DNA of 34,222 bases from Streptomyces odonnellii (GCF_000981895.1 NZ_LATD01000051.1:1-34222); one strand, 5' to 3'. Positions 1 to 8,321 are shown, numbered from the stretch's first letter. Translations and numbers: made by a program. Notes: a model not told the origin generated them from the letters alone.

Positions 1-743
1 GGAGCCGGGGGGGCCACCGGCGCGGGAGCCGGAGCCGGAGCCGGGGCGGGCTCGGCGGCGACCGGAGCGGGCGCCGGGGCGGCCGGGGCCGGAGCAGGCG
101 CGGCCGGGGCGGCGGGCGCCGCCGGAGCGGCACCCGGGGCACCGATCACCGCGAGCCTGGCGCCGACCTCGGCGGTCTCGTCCTCGCCCACCACGATCTC
201 CAGCAGCACACCGGAGGCCGGAGCGGGAATCTCGGTGTCCACCTTGTCGGTCGACACCTCGAGCAGCGGCTCGTCGGCCTCGACCGACTCGCCGACCTCC
301 TTCAGCCAGCGCGTGACCGTGCCCTCGGTGACGCTCTCGCCGAGCGCGGGCAGGACCACATCGGTCCCGGACGCACCGCCCGCCGGAGCGGCGGCCGGTA
401 CGGGAGCCGGCTGGGCGGCCGGAGCCGGAGCCTCGGCCACCGGGGCCGGGGCGGGTACGGGCGCGGGCTCGGCGACGGGGGCCGGGGCGGCCGCGGGAGC
501 GCCCGTACCGTCGTCGATGATGGCCAGCTCGGCGCCGACCTCCACGGTCTCGTCCTCGGCGACCTTGATGGACGCCAGCACACCGCCGGCCGGGGCCGGG
601 ATCTCGGTGTCGACCTTGTCGGTGGAGACCTCGAGCAGCGGCTCGTCGGCCTCGACGCGCTCGCCCTCGGCCTTCAGCCAGCGGGTGACAGTGCCCTCGG
701 TGACGCTCTCGCCGAGCGCCGGCAGGGTTACGGAAACCGCCAT
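1..743 (-). CDS. sucB: Dihydrolipoamide acyltransferase (E2) of a 2-oxoacid dehydrogenase complex, N-terminal part only
   Basis: This is the N-terminal 247 codons of an E2 component; the gene runs off the left edge, so the subunit-binding and catalytic domains are not seen. The visible part holds two lipoyl domains of about 75 residues. Each carries the lipoylation motif [10 protein letters not shown], with the lysines near residues 43 and 167, and Ala/Pro-rich flexible linkers follow each domain. The start is ATG at 741-743 with AGGAG at 755-759. The gene lies 56 bases downstream of lpd on the same strand, which fits an E3-E2 operon. In actinobacteria this E2 is annotated SucB or DlaT and may serve pyruvate dehydrogenase, 2-oxoglutarate dehydrogenase or both; the visible half cannot separate these. 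The two lipoyl domains are also nearly identical at the DNA level, about 235-360 against 595-720. Confidence 0.93.
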   Translation of the reverse strand, partial: MAVSVTLPALGESVTEGTVTRWLKAEGERVEADEPLLEVSTDKVDTEIPAPAGGVLASIKVAEDETVEVGAELAIIDDGTGAPAAAPAPVAEPAPVPAPAPVAEAPAPAAQPAPVPAAAPAGGASGTDVVLPALGESVTEGTVTRWLKEVGESVEADEPLLEVSTDKVDTEIPAPASGVLLEIVVGEDETAEVGARLAVIGAPGAAPAAPAAPAAPAPAPAAPAPAPVAAEPAPAPAPAPAPVAPPA

Positions 744-799
744 GGTTTCAGTTGCTCCTAACGAATGTGCGGTAGGTGGTCGTCAGCGCCCGGACTGAA

Positions 800-2188
800 T
801 CAGTCGTGGGAGTGGAGGGGCTTGCCGGCGAGGGCGAGATGGGCCTCACCGAGCGCCTCGTTCTGGGTCGGGTGCGCGTGGATGAGCTGCGCGACCTCGG
901 CAGGCAGAGCCTCCCAGTTGTAGATGAGCTGAGCTTCGCCGACCTGCTCGCCCATACGGTCACCCACCATATGGACACCGACCACGGATCCGTCCTTGAC
1001 CTGGACGAGCTTGATCTCGCCCGCGGTCTTGAGGATCTTGCTCTTTCCGTTGCCCGCGAGGTTGTACTTGAGGGCGACGACCTTGTCCGCGCCGTAGATC
1101 TCCTTGGCCCTGGCCTCGGTGATGCCCACGGAGGCGACCTCGGGGTGGCAGTAGGTCACCCGCGGCACACCGTCGTAGTCGATCGGTACGGTCTTGAGAC
1201 CGGCCAGCCGCTCGGCCACGAGGATGCCCTCGGCGAAGCCGACATGTGCGAGCTGGAGGGTCGGGACCAGGTCGCCGACGGCCGAGATGGTCTCGACGTT
1301 CGTCCGCATGTACTCGTCGACGAGGACATAGCCGCGGTCCATCGCGACGCCCTGCTCCTCGTACCCGAGCCCCTGCGAGACCGGGCCGCGGCCGATCGCG
1401 ACCAGCAGCACCTCGGCCTCGAAGGCCTTGCCGTCGGCCAGCGTGACACGGACGCCGTCCTGCGTGTACTCGGCCTTCTCGAAGAACGTACCGAGGTTGA
1501 ACTTGATACCGCGCTTGCGGAAGGCGCGCTCCAGGAGCTTGGAGCTGTTCTCGTCCTCGACCGGGACGAGATGCTTCAGGCCCTCGACCACGGTGACGTC
1601 CGTGCCGAAGGACTTCCACGCCGAGGCGAACTCGACGCCGATCACACCGCCGCCGAGGATGATCGCGGACTGCGGGACCCGGTTCAGCTTCAGGGCGTGG
1701 TCGGACGAGATGATCCGCTCGCCGTCGATCACCAGACCCGGCAGCGACTTCGGCACGGAGCCGGTCGCGAGGAGGACATGGCGGCCCTGGACGCGGCGGC
1801 CGTTCACATCCACGGAGGTGGGGGAGGACAGCCGGCCCTCGCCCTCGATGTAGGTCACCTTGCGGGAGGCGACCAGGCCCTGAAGGCCCTTGTAGAGGCC
1901 GGAGACGACCTCGTCCTTGTACTTGTGGACCCCCACGATGTCGATGCCCTCGAAAGAGGTCTTGACACCGAACTGGTCGGCCTCGCGCGCCTGGTCGGCG
2001 ATCTCGCCGGCGTGCAGCAGGGCCTTGGTGGGGATGCAGCCGTTGTGCAGGCAGGTGCCGCCCAGCTTGTTCTTCTCGATCAGGGCCACGTCCAGGCCGA
2101 GCTGCGCTCCGCGCAGGGCCGCGGCGTAACCACCGCTACCGCCGCCGAGGATCACTAGGTCGAAAACGGTGCTGGCGTCGTTCGCCAC
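800..2188 (-). CDS. lpdA: Dihydrolipoyl dehydrogenase (E3)
   Basis: This FAD-dependent disulfide oxidoreductase reoxidises dihydrolipoyl groups of 2-oxoacid dehydrogenase complexes with NAD+. It has 462 residues, normal for the family. The N-terminal FAD-binding loop is GGGSGGY near residue 15. The redox-active disulfide is in GGTCLHNGCIP (Cys46 and Cys51). An NAD-binding GGGVIGVEF segment follows in the middle, then the second FAD contact ISAVGD, and the catalytic HAHPTQNE near the C terminus (His439, Glu444). I chose the GTG at 2186-2188 because GGAGG lies at 2196-2200, seven bases upstream. Longer in-frame starts add a low-complexity extension that is not part of the family. It sits just upstream of the E2 gene on the same strand. 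Confidence 0.95.
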   Translation of the reverse strand: MANDASTVFDLVILGGGSGGYAAALRGAQLGLDVALIEKNKLGGTCLHNGCIPTKALLHAGEIADQAREADQFGVKTSFEGIDIVGVHKYKDEVVSGLYKGLQGLVASRKVTYIEGEGRLSSPTSVDVNGRRVQGRHVLLATGSVPKSLPGLVIDGERIISSDHALKLNRVPQSAIILGGGVIGVEFASAWKSFGTDVTVVEGLKHLVPVEDENSSKLLERAFRKRGIKFNLGTFFEKAEYTQDGVRVTLADGKAFEAEVLLVAIGRGPVSQGLGYEEQGVAMDRGYVLVDEYMRTNVETISAVGDLVPTLQLAHVGFAEGILVAERLAGLKTVPIDYDGVPRVTYCHPEVASVGITEARAKEIYGADKVVALKYNLAGNGKSKILKTAGEIKLVQVKDGSVVGVHMVGDRMGEQVGEAQLIYNWEALPAEVAQLIHAHPTQNEALGEAHLALAGKPLHSHD

Positions 2189-2659
2189 GTCACGTCCTCC
2201 ATGCATGTGCGCCGGGCGCGGTCTCCATGACCGGGCGGCGGCTGGTGTTCGGCCGCTTCTCTTCGGCCCTGTGGTGGGGGCCCTGTCCTGCCGAGAACCC
2301 ATCTTCGCACTTGTTCGGGGCCGGTGGGACGCGGGGCCGGTTACCCCTGCGTACTACCTCCCGCCCCGGACGCAGAACGCGCCGGGGCGGGACTGTATTC
2401 CAGCCGCCACAAGCCGCACCGGCCGCGCACGGCCGCCCGGCGAGTGAGCCGAAGGGCGCCGGCCGCTGTCGAAAGGGAGGCTGTGCTCGATATGCGGCTC
2501 CGCCGCGCGGGCGCAGGCCCCGAGGTACGAGCGGACCGAGCACGGTCGACTGTCGACAGGGGCTTGAGGCGCCCGGAGGCGAACCGAGCCCTAAAAAAAG
2601 GGCGCGAGCACGGTCGACCGTCGGCACCGACATGCAGCGCCCCGGAGGCGAACCGAGCC
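2189..2659. other. Intergenic region between pepA and lpd (471 bp)
   Basis: I see no gene here. The part next to lpd (2196-2200) holds its ribosome binding site, and the promoter of the lpd-sucB unit is expected in the first 200 bases, but I see no clear -35/-10 pair. The part next to pepA holds a duplicated block of about 68 bp, listed separately, and a small hairpin, GCCCT at 2588-2592 against AGGGC at 2599-2603 around an A-run. On the minus strand this hairpin contains a T-run, so it could help end pepA transcription. Confidence 0.6.
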
Positions 2660-2666
2660 CTAAAAA
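2538..2666. repeat. Two-copy tandem repeat of about 68 bp downstream of pepA
   Basis: GAGCACGGTCGAC occurs at 2538-2550 and 2606-2618. A 26-base segment beginning CCCGGAGGCGAACC occurs at 2572-2597 and 2641-2666. The offsets are 68 and 69 bases, so the whole block looks duplicated, with a more diverged middle. The second copy includes the pepA stop codon (2660-2662) and its last codon, so the duplication seems to have taken in the 3' end of pepA. Confidence 0.8.
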
Positions 2667-4195
2667 GACTCAGCGAGCTTCACGAGCGTGCGGATCGCGG
2701 AGCCCGTGCCGCCCTTGGGGGTGTAGCCGTACGGGGCGCCCTCGTGGAAGGCCGGGCCCGCGATGTCCAGGTGGGCCCAGGTGATGCCCTCCGCGATGAA
2801 CTCCTTCAGGAACAGTCCGGCGACCAGCCCGCCGCCCATCCGCTCGCCCATGTTCGCGATGTCCGCGGTCGGGGAGTCCATGCCCTTGCGCAGATCCGCC
2901 GGGAGCGGCATCGGCCAGGACGCCTCGCCCGCCTCCTCGGCCAGCTCGTGGATGGTCGTACGGAACGCGTCGTCGTTCGCCATGATCCCGAACGTACGGT
3001 TCCCCAGCGCCAGCACCATCGCGCCGGTCAGCGTCGCCACGTCCACGATCGCGTCCGGCTTCTCCTCGCAGGCGCGGGTCAGCGCGTCCGCCAGGACGAG
3101 CCGGCCCTCGGCGTCGGTGTTGAGGACCTCGACGGTCTTGCCGCTGTACATGCGCAGGACGTCGCCGGGGCGGGTCGCCGAACCGGACGGCATGTTCTCC
3201 GCCAGGGCCAGCCAGCCGGTGACATTGACGGTCAGGCCCAGTCGCGCGGCGGTGACCACGGCCGCGAACACCGCGGCGGCGCCGCTCATGTCGCACTTCA
3301 TGGTCTCGTTGTGGCCGGCCGGCTTGAGCGAGATGCCGCCCGAGTCGTAGGTGATGCCCTTGCCGACGAGGGCGAGTGTCTTCTCCGCGTCGGGGTGCGT
3401 GTACGACAGTCTCACCAGGCGGGGCGGATTGGCCGAGCCCTGGCCGACGCCGAGGATGCCGCCGTAACCGCCCTTGGCGAGCGCCTTCTCGTCGAGGACC
3501 TGGACCTTGATGCCGTTCTCCTTGCCCGCGGCGGTGGCCACGGCGGCGAACGCCTCGGGGGTCAGATCGTTCGGCGGGGTGTTGACCAGGTCGCGGGCGC
3601 GGTTGACCTCCTCGGTCAGCGCGATCGCACGGTCCGCGGCGGCCTTGACCGCCTTGTCGCGCGACTTGGTGCCGACGAGCAGGACCTCGCCGAGCGGCAG
3701 CTTCGGACCGTTCTCGGCCTTGCCGTTGCCGCCGTTCCTCCCGCCGCCGTTGTTCTCGCCGCCCTGGTACGCGAGGAAGGCGTACGCGCCGAGCAGCGCG
3801 CCCTCGGCGACCGCCTCGACCGCCTCGGCCGACTCGGCGGGCAGTGCGAACGCGGCCTTCTTGCGGCCCGAGAGCGCGCGGGCGGCGGACCCGGCGGCGC
3901 GGCGCAGCGGCTCGGTGCCGTACGAGTCGTCCTTGCCCGGCACCGGGCCGAGCCCGACCGCGAGGACGACGGGGGCCTTCAGCCCGGCGGGCGAGGGGAC
4001 CTTGGTCACCTCGCCCTCGGCGCCCGAGGCACCGAGGGTCTCCAGGACGCTGCCGAGCTTTCCGTCGAACGCCTTGTCCACGGCTTCGGCGCCCGGCGCC
4101 ACGACCGGCCCTTTCGCGCCCTTTGCGATGCCGACGACGATCGCGTCGGCGCGCAGGGACGCCGCGCCGGAGGTGCTGAGAGTGAGAGCAGTCAC
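2660..4195 (-). CDS. pepA: Leucyl aminopeptidase, M17 family
   Basis: This is a cytosolic two-metal aminopeptidase that removes N-terminal residues from peptides. From the chosen start it has 511 residues, typical for M17. The C-terminal catalytic half carries the signature NTDAEGRL (about residues 359-366), plus the upstream metal/substrate segments VGKGITYDSGG and MKCDMSGAAAV. The N-terminal half is the less conserved Macro-like domain and contains a Gly/Asn-rich insertion (GGENNGGGRNGGNG). The start chosen is GTG at 4193-4195, giving an N terminus of VTALTLSTSGAASLRADAI; a weak GGAAGCGAG lies further upstream. The gene lies 161 bases downstream of cobS on the same strand and probably has its own promoter there. 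Its 3' end is part of a 68-bp tandem repeat. Confidence 0.93.
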   Translation of the reverse strand: MTALTLSTSGAASLRADAIVVGIAKGAKGPVVAPGAEAVDKAFDGKLGSVLETLGASGAEGEVTKVPSPAGLKAPVVLAVGLGPVPGKDDSYGTEPLRRAAGSAARALSGRKKAAFALPAESAEAVEAVAEGALLGAYAFLAYQGGENNGGGRNGGNGKAENGPKLPLGEVLLVGTKSRDKAVKAAADRAIALTEEVNRARDLVNTPPNDLTPEAFAAVATAAGKENGIKVQVLDEKALAKGGYGGILGVGQGSANPPRLVRLSYTHPDAEKTLALVGKGITYDSGGISLKPAGHNETMKCDMSGAAAVFAAVVTAARLGLTVNVTGWLALAENMPSGSATRPGDVLRMYSGKTVEVLNTDAEGRLVLADALTRACEEKPDAIVDVATLTGAMVLALGNRTFGIMANDDAFRTTIHELAEEAGEASWPMPLPADLRKGMDSPTADIANMGERMGGGLVAGLFLKEFIAEGITWAHLDIAGPAFHEGAPYGYTPKGGTGSAIRTLVKLAESF

Positions 4196-4261
4196 GGTGG
4201 TGAAATCTCGCTTCCGTTGTGTTCTTTGGCGGTCGAAGGGTGGGCCGACCGAGCCCGCCGT

Positions 4262-4267
4262 ATCGTA
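4262..4267 (-). promoter_or_regulatory. Candidate -10 element for pepA
   Basis: On the minus strand this reads TACGAT, a good match to the actinobacterial TANNNT -10 consensus. It lies 66 bases upstream of the pepA GTG, inside the 161-base gap after cobS. I see no convincing -35 hexamer, so this is tentative. Confidence 0.3.
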
Positions 4268-4356
4268 TTTCGGCCCGAACTGCGGCGGGAACGAGCCTAC
4301 GCTCAGTGATGGACGCTCTCGACGGGGGCGCTGGTTCACCCGCGCGTGGCCGCGTT

Positions 4357-5211
4357 TTAACCGAGTGACAGTACGACCAGGGCCGCCGTCGCCGCGGTCT
4401 CCGCGAGGGCGCCGAAGACATCGCCGGTGACCCCGCCGAAGCGCCGTACGCAATGCCGCAGGAGCAGGTGTGCCGCACCCAGGGCGGCCAGAACCGCCAG
4501 CGTGTGCCGTACGGAGCCGACGGCCCCGAGGAGTCCGCCCGCCGCCGCGCAGAGCGCCGTGACGACGACGGCCGCGAGGACGGCGGACCGTACCGGCACC
4601 GTGCCCGCGACCGCCGCGCCCAGTCCGTCGGGACGGGCCGGTGGCACGCCCGTACGGCAGGTGAGGGTGAGCGCGAGCCGGGCTGTCACCGCCGCCACGG
4701 CCACCGCCACCGCGCCGTGCGCCCAGCTCTCCCCGTACAGCGCGGACACCGCCGCGACCTGGGCCAGCAGGGTCAGCAGCAGCGTGATCACCCCGAACGG
4801 GCCGATGTCCGAGCGCTTCATGATCCGCAGCGCGTCCTCGGCGGGCCGGCCGCTGCCGAGGCCGTCGGCGGTGTCGGCGAGCCCGTCGAGATGCAGTCCG
4901 CGGGTGAGGACGGCGGGGACGGCGACGGTGGCCACGGCCGCGAGCAGCGGCGTCGCGCCGGCCAGGAGCAGCAGTCCGCCGAGGGCCGCCGAGGCCAGGC
5001 CGACGACCAGTCCGGCGGCCGGCGCGCAGAGCATCCCGGCGCGGGCGGCGGCGCGGTCCCAGCGGGTGACCCGGACGGGGAGGACGGTGAGGGTGCCGAA
5101 GGCGAACCGCATCCCGTCCACAAGAGCGGGAAGAGCGCCGGCCGGCGCGCGGGCGCCCTCGCCGCCGGCTCCGTCGGCCGGTATGCCGTCCGTACGATCC
5201 TGGGAGGTCAT
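4357..5211 (-). CDS. cobS: Adenosylcobinamide-GDP ribazoletransferase (cobalamin synthase)
   Basis: CobS is an integral membrane enzyme that joins alpha-ribazole or its phosphate to adenosylcobinamide-GDP in the last stage of cobalamin synthesis. The 284-residue product has several hydrophobic segments and the family signatures GLHLDGLADTADGL (about residues 105-118) and RIMKRSDIGPFG (about 129-140), whose acidic residues bind metal. The ATG at 5209-5211 has no Shine-Dalgarno, but TACGCT lies exactly six bases upstream, suggesting a leaderless transcript. The first 30 residues are hydrophilic and Gly/Ala-rich, and a later start at the MRFAFG methionine is possible. CobT and CobU are encoded just upstream on the same strand, separated from it by the lysyltransferase-like gene. 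Confidence 0.93.
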   Translation of the reverse strand: MTSQDRTDGIPADGAGGEGARAPAGALPALVDGMRFAFGTLTVLPVRVTRWDRAAARAGMLCAPAAGLVVGLASAALGGLLLLAGATPLLAAVATVAVPAVLTRGLHLDGLADTADGLGSGRPAEDALRIMKRSDIGPFGVITLLLTLLAQVAAVSALYGESWAHGAVAVAVAAVTARLALTLTCRTGVPPARPDGLGAAVAGTVPVRSAVLAAVVVTALCAAAGGLLGAVGSVRHTLAVLAALGAAHLLLRHCVRRFGGVTGDVFGALAETAATAALVVLSLG

Positions 5212-5217
5212 CGCGCG

Positions 5218-5223
5218 AGCGTA
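5218..5223 (-). promoter_or_regulatory. Candidate -10 element (TACGCT) of a leaderless cobS transcript
   Basis: On the minus strand this reads TACGCT, followed by six bases (CGCGCG) and then the cobS ATG. Transcription would begin at or within a base or two of the start codon. The gene lacks a Shine-Dalgarno, which agrees. No -35 element is obvious. Confidence 0.45.
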
Positions 5224-5248
5224 GCCCGGGCCCGGCCGGGGGCCGGGG

Positions 5249-7024
5249 TCAGCGGGCGGACTCCAGCCGGCCGCGGCGCAGCCAGCGCGGGAGTCCGGGG
5301 GCCTCCAGGAAGCCTTCGGCGCGGCCCGCCGCGACACCGATGCGCGGCAGGTCGGCGCTCTTCTCGAAGAGCATGAAGCGGGGCTCCCAGATGGGCCGGT
5401 ACTTGGCGTTGGCACGGTAGAGCGACTCGATCTGCCACCAGCGCGAGAAGAAACTCAGCAGCGAACGCCACAGCCGGAGCACCGGGCCCGCGCCCAGCTT
5501 GCCGCCGCGCTCGAACACCGACCGGAACATCGCGAAGTTCAGCGAGAGTTGAGTGATCCCGATCTCCCCGGCGCGCTGGAGGAGTTGGATGACCATGAAC
5601 TCCATCAGACCGTTCTCGCTGTCGCGGTCGCGGCGCATCAGATCGAGCGAGAGCCCCTTGGGGCCCCACGGCACGAAGCTCAGCACGGCGCGCAGCCGCG
5701 CCTCGTCCCCGCCCGGTTCGCCGAGCCAGCATTCGAGCATCACGCAGCGGCCGTCGCCCGGGTCGCCGAGCCGGCCGAGGGCCATGGAGAAGCCGCGCTC
5801 GGTGGCGCCGTCGCGCCAGTCCTCGGCGCGGCGCAGCAGTTCCGCCATCTCCTCGGCGGGGATGTCCTCGTGACGCCGGATCCGGACCTGGTAGCCGGCC
5901 CGCGCGACCCGGTTGTACGCCTGGCGCACGGTCCGCATCGCCCGCCCCTCCAGGGCGAAGTCGGCCGTCTCGACGATCGCCTCGTCGCCCAGTTCCAGCG
6001 CGTCGAGTCCGTACCGGGCGTAGATGGTGCCCGCTTCCTCGCCCGCGCCCATGACCGCCGGGATCCAGCCGTGTTCGCGGGCCTCGGCGAGCCAGGGCAC
6101 GATCGCGCCGGGCCAGGCCTCCGGGTCGCCGATCGGATCGCCGGAGGCCAGCGAGACCCCGCCGACGACCCGGTAGGTGATGGCCGCTTTGCCGGTCGGG
6201 GACCATACGACGCTCTTCTCGCGGCGCAGCGCGAAGTAGCCCAGGGAGTCGCGCTCGCCGTACCGGTCGAGCAGCAGCCGCAGCCGCGCCTCGTCCTCGG
6301 GGGTGAGCGGATCGACGGCGCGTGTCGAGCGGAACGCCGCGTACAGCACGGCGAGCAGCAGCAGGGTCGACAGGACGTTGATGGTGACATTGGCCCAGCC
6401 GGGGGTGGCGATGCCCGGATAGCGGGCGTCGTCCGCGGTCAGGGAGACCAGCCGGGTCGCTCCGTACCGCCAGCGCTCGGCGAAGGTCGAGCCGCCGGGG
6501 GCGGTGTTGGTGACGGTGACGAGCAGCGCGGCCAGCAGGGAGGTGACGAGCAGTCCGCCGGCGGCGACGGCCGCGGCCAGCCTGGCATTGGACCGGTCGC
6601 CCTTCGCGTAGAACTCCCGCCGGCCGAGGAGCAGCGCGCCGACGAAGGCGGCGGTCAGCGCGATGGAGATCCAGTTCTGCGGATAGCGCCTGATCTCGGG
6701 GAAGGCCATGCCGAAGGCGAACAGCACCAGGAAGAGCCCGGACAGTACGAGATTGAGGATCCAGGCGGCGCGCTTGCGGCGGCGCATGGTGACGGCGAGG
6801 AAGAGGGCGAACGCGCCGGAGGCGAAGCCCGCGGTGAGGAGATACGGGGTGAAGTAGTCGTCGGTGTTGTGGCGCCGCAGATCCTGGCCGAGGGAGACCC
6901 AGACGGCGCTGAGGAAGTTGACGAAGGCGACGGCGCGCAGGTACCAGACGGCGGACACCGCGGCGCGTTGCGAGCGGTCGCCGCCTCGGCTCGATCGATC
7001 GGGGGCCAAACGGACTTCTCCCAT
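5249..7024 (-). CDS. Membrane protein with phosphatidylglycerol lysyltransferase-type (DUF2156) domain, MprF/LysX-like
   Basis: The 591-residue protein has about six transmembrane segments in the first 230 residues and then a soluble DUF2156 domain (about residues 240-560), the GNAT-like catalytic domain of MprF and of the N-terminal half of mycobacterial LysX. Recognisable pieces are GGVSLASGDPIGDPEAW, LSFVPWGPKGLSLDLMRR, NGLMEFMVIQLLQ and the C-terminal ESLYRANAKYRPIWEPRF. The family transfers lysine or another amino acid from tRNA to phosphatidylglycerol, lowering surface charge and raising resistance to cationic peptides; substrate and tRNA here are unknown. No lysyl-tRNA synthetase domain is fused, unlike LysX. 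I chose the ATG at 7022-7024 because TATGAT ends seven bases upstream; an ATG four codons earlier lies inside that hexamer. It sits between cobT and cobS without a known link to cobalamin. Confidence 0.82.
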   Translation of the reverse strand: MGEVRLAPDRSSRGGDRSQRAAVSAVWYLRAVAFVNFLSAVWVSLGQDLRRHNTDDYFTPYLLTAGFASGAFALFLAVTMRRRKRAAWILNLVLSGLFLVLFAFGMAFPEIRRYPQNWISIALTAAFVGALLLGRREFYAKGDRSNARLAAAVAAGGLLVTSLLAALLVTVTNTAPGGSTFAERWRYGATRLVSLTADDARYPGIATPGWANVTINVLSTLLLLAVLYAAFRSTRAVDPLTPEDEARLRLLLDRYGERDSLGYFALRREKSVVWSPTGKAAITYRVVGGVSLASGDPIGDPEAWPGAIVPWLAEAREHGWIPAVMGAGEEAGTIYARYGLDALELGDEAIVETADFALEGRAMRTVRQAYNRVARAGYQVRIRRHEDIPAEEMAELLRRAEDWRDGATERGFSMALGRLGDPGDGRCVMLECWLGEPGGDEARLRAVLSFVPWGPKGLSLDLMRRDRDSENGLMEFMVIQLLQRAGEIGITQLSLNFAMFRSVFERGGKLGAGPVLRLWRSLLSFFSRWWQIESLYRANAKYRPIWEPRFMLFEKSADLPRIGVAAGRAEGFLEAPGLPRWLRRGRLESAR

Positions 7025-7031
7025 AAAAACG

Positions 7032-7037
7032 ATCATA
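7032..7037 (-). promoter_or_regulatory. Candidate -10 element (TATGAT) of a leaderless transcript for the MprF/LysX-like gene
   Basis: On the minus strand this reads TATGAT, close to the ideal TATAAT, followed by CGTTTTT and then ATG. There is no Shine-Dalgarno. The hexamer overlaps an alternative upstream ATG, which argues for the shorter start. Confidence 0.5.
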
Positions 7038-7110
7038 TGGGGCAGTTGTCGTCCATGGGATGGCTGAGGCCGCCGTCAGTGGCGGCGGCCTCCGTCGATG
7101 TGCCGGTGCC

Positions 7111-8253
7111 TCAGCCGGCGGCGCTGTCCTCGTTCCTGACGGTCTCTCCGGAGTCGAGGCCCTCCTCGGGGGTCTCTTCGAGGGTCTCCTCTGCGGGCTT
7201 CGGCTCGCGCTCCGGCTCGCGCTCCGGCAACTCGGCCGCGAGGGCGGCGGCGGCCTGGACGAGCGGCAGCGCGAGCAGCGCGCCCGCGCCCTCGCCCACC
7301 GTGACGCCCTGGTCCAGCAGCGGCACCAGCGCCATCCGGTCCAGCGCCTTGGCCTGGGCGGGCTCCCCGGTCGCCTGCCCGGCCAGCCACCAGTCGGGCG
7401 CGCGGAACGCGGCGCGCTGCCCGACCAGCGCGCAGGCCGCCGAGACCACACCGTCCAGGATCACCGGCGTCCGCCGTACCGCGCACTGGAGCAGAAAGCC
7501 CGTCATCGCGGCCAGATCCGCGCCGCCCACGGTCGCCAGCAGCTCCAACTGGTCGCCGAGCACGGGCCGGGCGCGGCGCAGCGCGTCCCGGATCGCCGCG
7601 CACTTGCGCATCCACGCCAGGTCGTCGATGCCGGCGCCGCCCCGGCCGGTGACCACGGAGGCGTCCGTGCCGCACAGCGCGGCGATCAGGGTGGACGCGG
7701 GGGTGGTGCCGCCGACGCTGAGATCCCCCAGGACGACCAGATCCGTGCCGGAGTCCGCCTCCTCGTCGGCGATCGCCATCCCCAGCCGTACGGCCTGCTC
7801 GGCCTCCTCGACGGTCAGCGCGTCCTCGATGTCGATCCGCCCGCTGCCGCGGCGGATCCGGTGGCGCGCGACGTCCTCGGGCAGCAGCTCCGGATCGCAG
7901 TCGAGCCCGGCGTCGACGACCCGTACCGGTACGGCGGCGCGGCGGGCCAGGACGGCGACGGGGCTCGCACCGTCCAGTACGTCGCGCACGAGCCGGTACG
8001 CGCCACCGGCCGGCCGGCCCGACACCCCGAGCCCGGCGACCCCGTGATCCCCCGCGAACAGCACGACCCGCGGCTGCCGTACGGCCTTGACCGGTACGGA
8101 TCCCTGCGCGGCGGACAGCCACTCACCCAGCTCGTCCAGCCGCCCCAGCGCCCCCGCGGCCACGACGAGCCGCTCCCGCCGCTCTTCGGCATCGCGCCGC
8201 GTCCCGCTGTCGGGCCGCTCGATCAGGTCGGAGAAGTCATCGAGATTCAGCAC
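7111..8253 (-). CDS. cobT: Nicotinate-nucleotide--dimethylbenzimidazole phosphoribosyltransferase, divergent CobT
   Basis: CobT makes alpha-ribazole phosphate from dimethylbenzimidazole and nicotinate mononucleotide, the lower-ligand branch of cobalamin assembly. The 380-residue product shows the family FAGDHGVAGLGVS motif (about residues 67-78), TGRGGAGIDD, and the catalytic glutamate segment QGVTVGEGAGALLALP (Glu321, the counterpart of Glu317 in the Salmonella enzyme). The usual GEMGIGNTT-type motif is replaced by GDLSVGGTT (about 176-184). The last 40 residues are a Glu/Pro-rich tail outside the normal domain. The start is GTG at 8251-8253 with no Shine-Dalgarno; TAATCT lies six bases upstream, suggesting a leaderless transcript. 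cobU lies 215 bases upstream and cobS further downstream on the same strand. Confidence 0.92.
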   Translation of the reverse strand: MLNLDDFSDLIERPDSGTRRDAEERRERLVVAAGALGRLDELGEWLSAAQGSVPVKAVRQPRVVLFAGDHGVAGLGVSGRPAGGAYRLVRDVLDGASPVAVLARRAAVPVRVVDAGLDCDPELLPEDVARHRIRRGSGRIDIEDALTVEEAEQAVRLGMAIADEEADSGTDLVVLGDLSVGGTTPASTLIAALCGTDASVVTGRGGAGIDDLAWMRKCAAIRDALRRARPVLGDQLELLATVGGADLAAMTGFLLQCAVRRTPVILDGVVSAACALVGQRAAFRAPDWWLAGQATGEPAQAKALDRMALVPLLDQGVTVGEGAGALLALPLVQAAAALAAELPEREPEREPKPAEETLEETPEEGLDSGETVRNEDSAAG

Positions 8254-8259
8254 CTCTGA

Positions 8260-8265
8260 AGATTA
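8260..8265 (-). promoter_or_regulatory. Candidate -10 element (TAATCT) of a leaderless cobT transcript
   Basis: On the minus strand this reads TAATCT, then six bases (TCAGAG), then the cobT GTG. No good Shine-Dalgarno is present and no -35 hexamer is clear. Confidence 0.45.
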
Positions 8266-8321
8266 CCGGGGCGCCTCCCGGCTGGGGGCCGTGGTTCCGG
8301 GCGCGCTTCGGCCGACGCGGG

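Noticed and set aside
2324..4309. A long open frame on the plus strand opposite pepA (about 660 codons)
   Set aside because: It mirrors pepA in a high-GC genome where antisense frames stay open. It has no ribosome binding site or recognisable domain, and its codon positions do not show the expected GC pattern.
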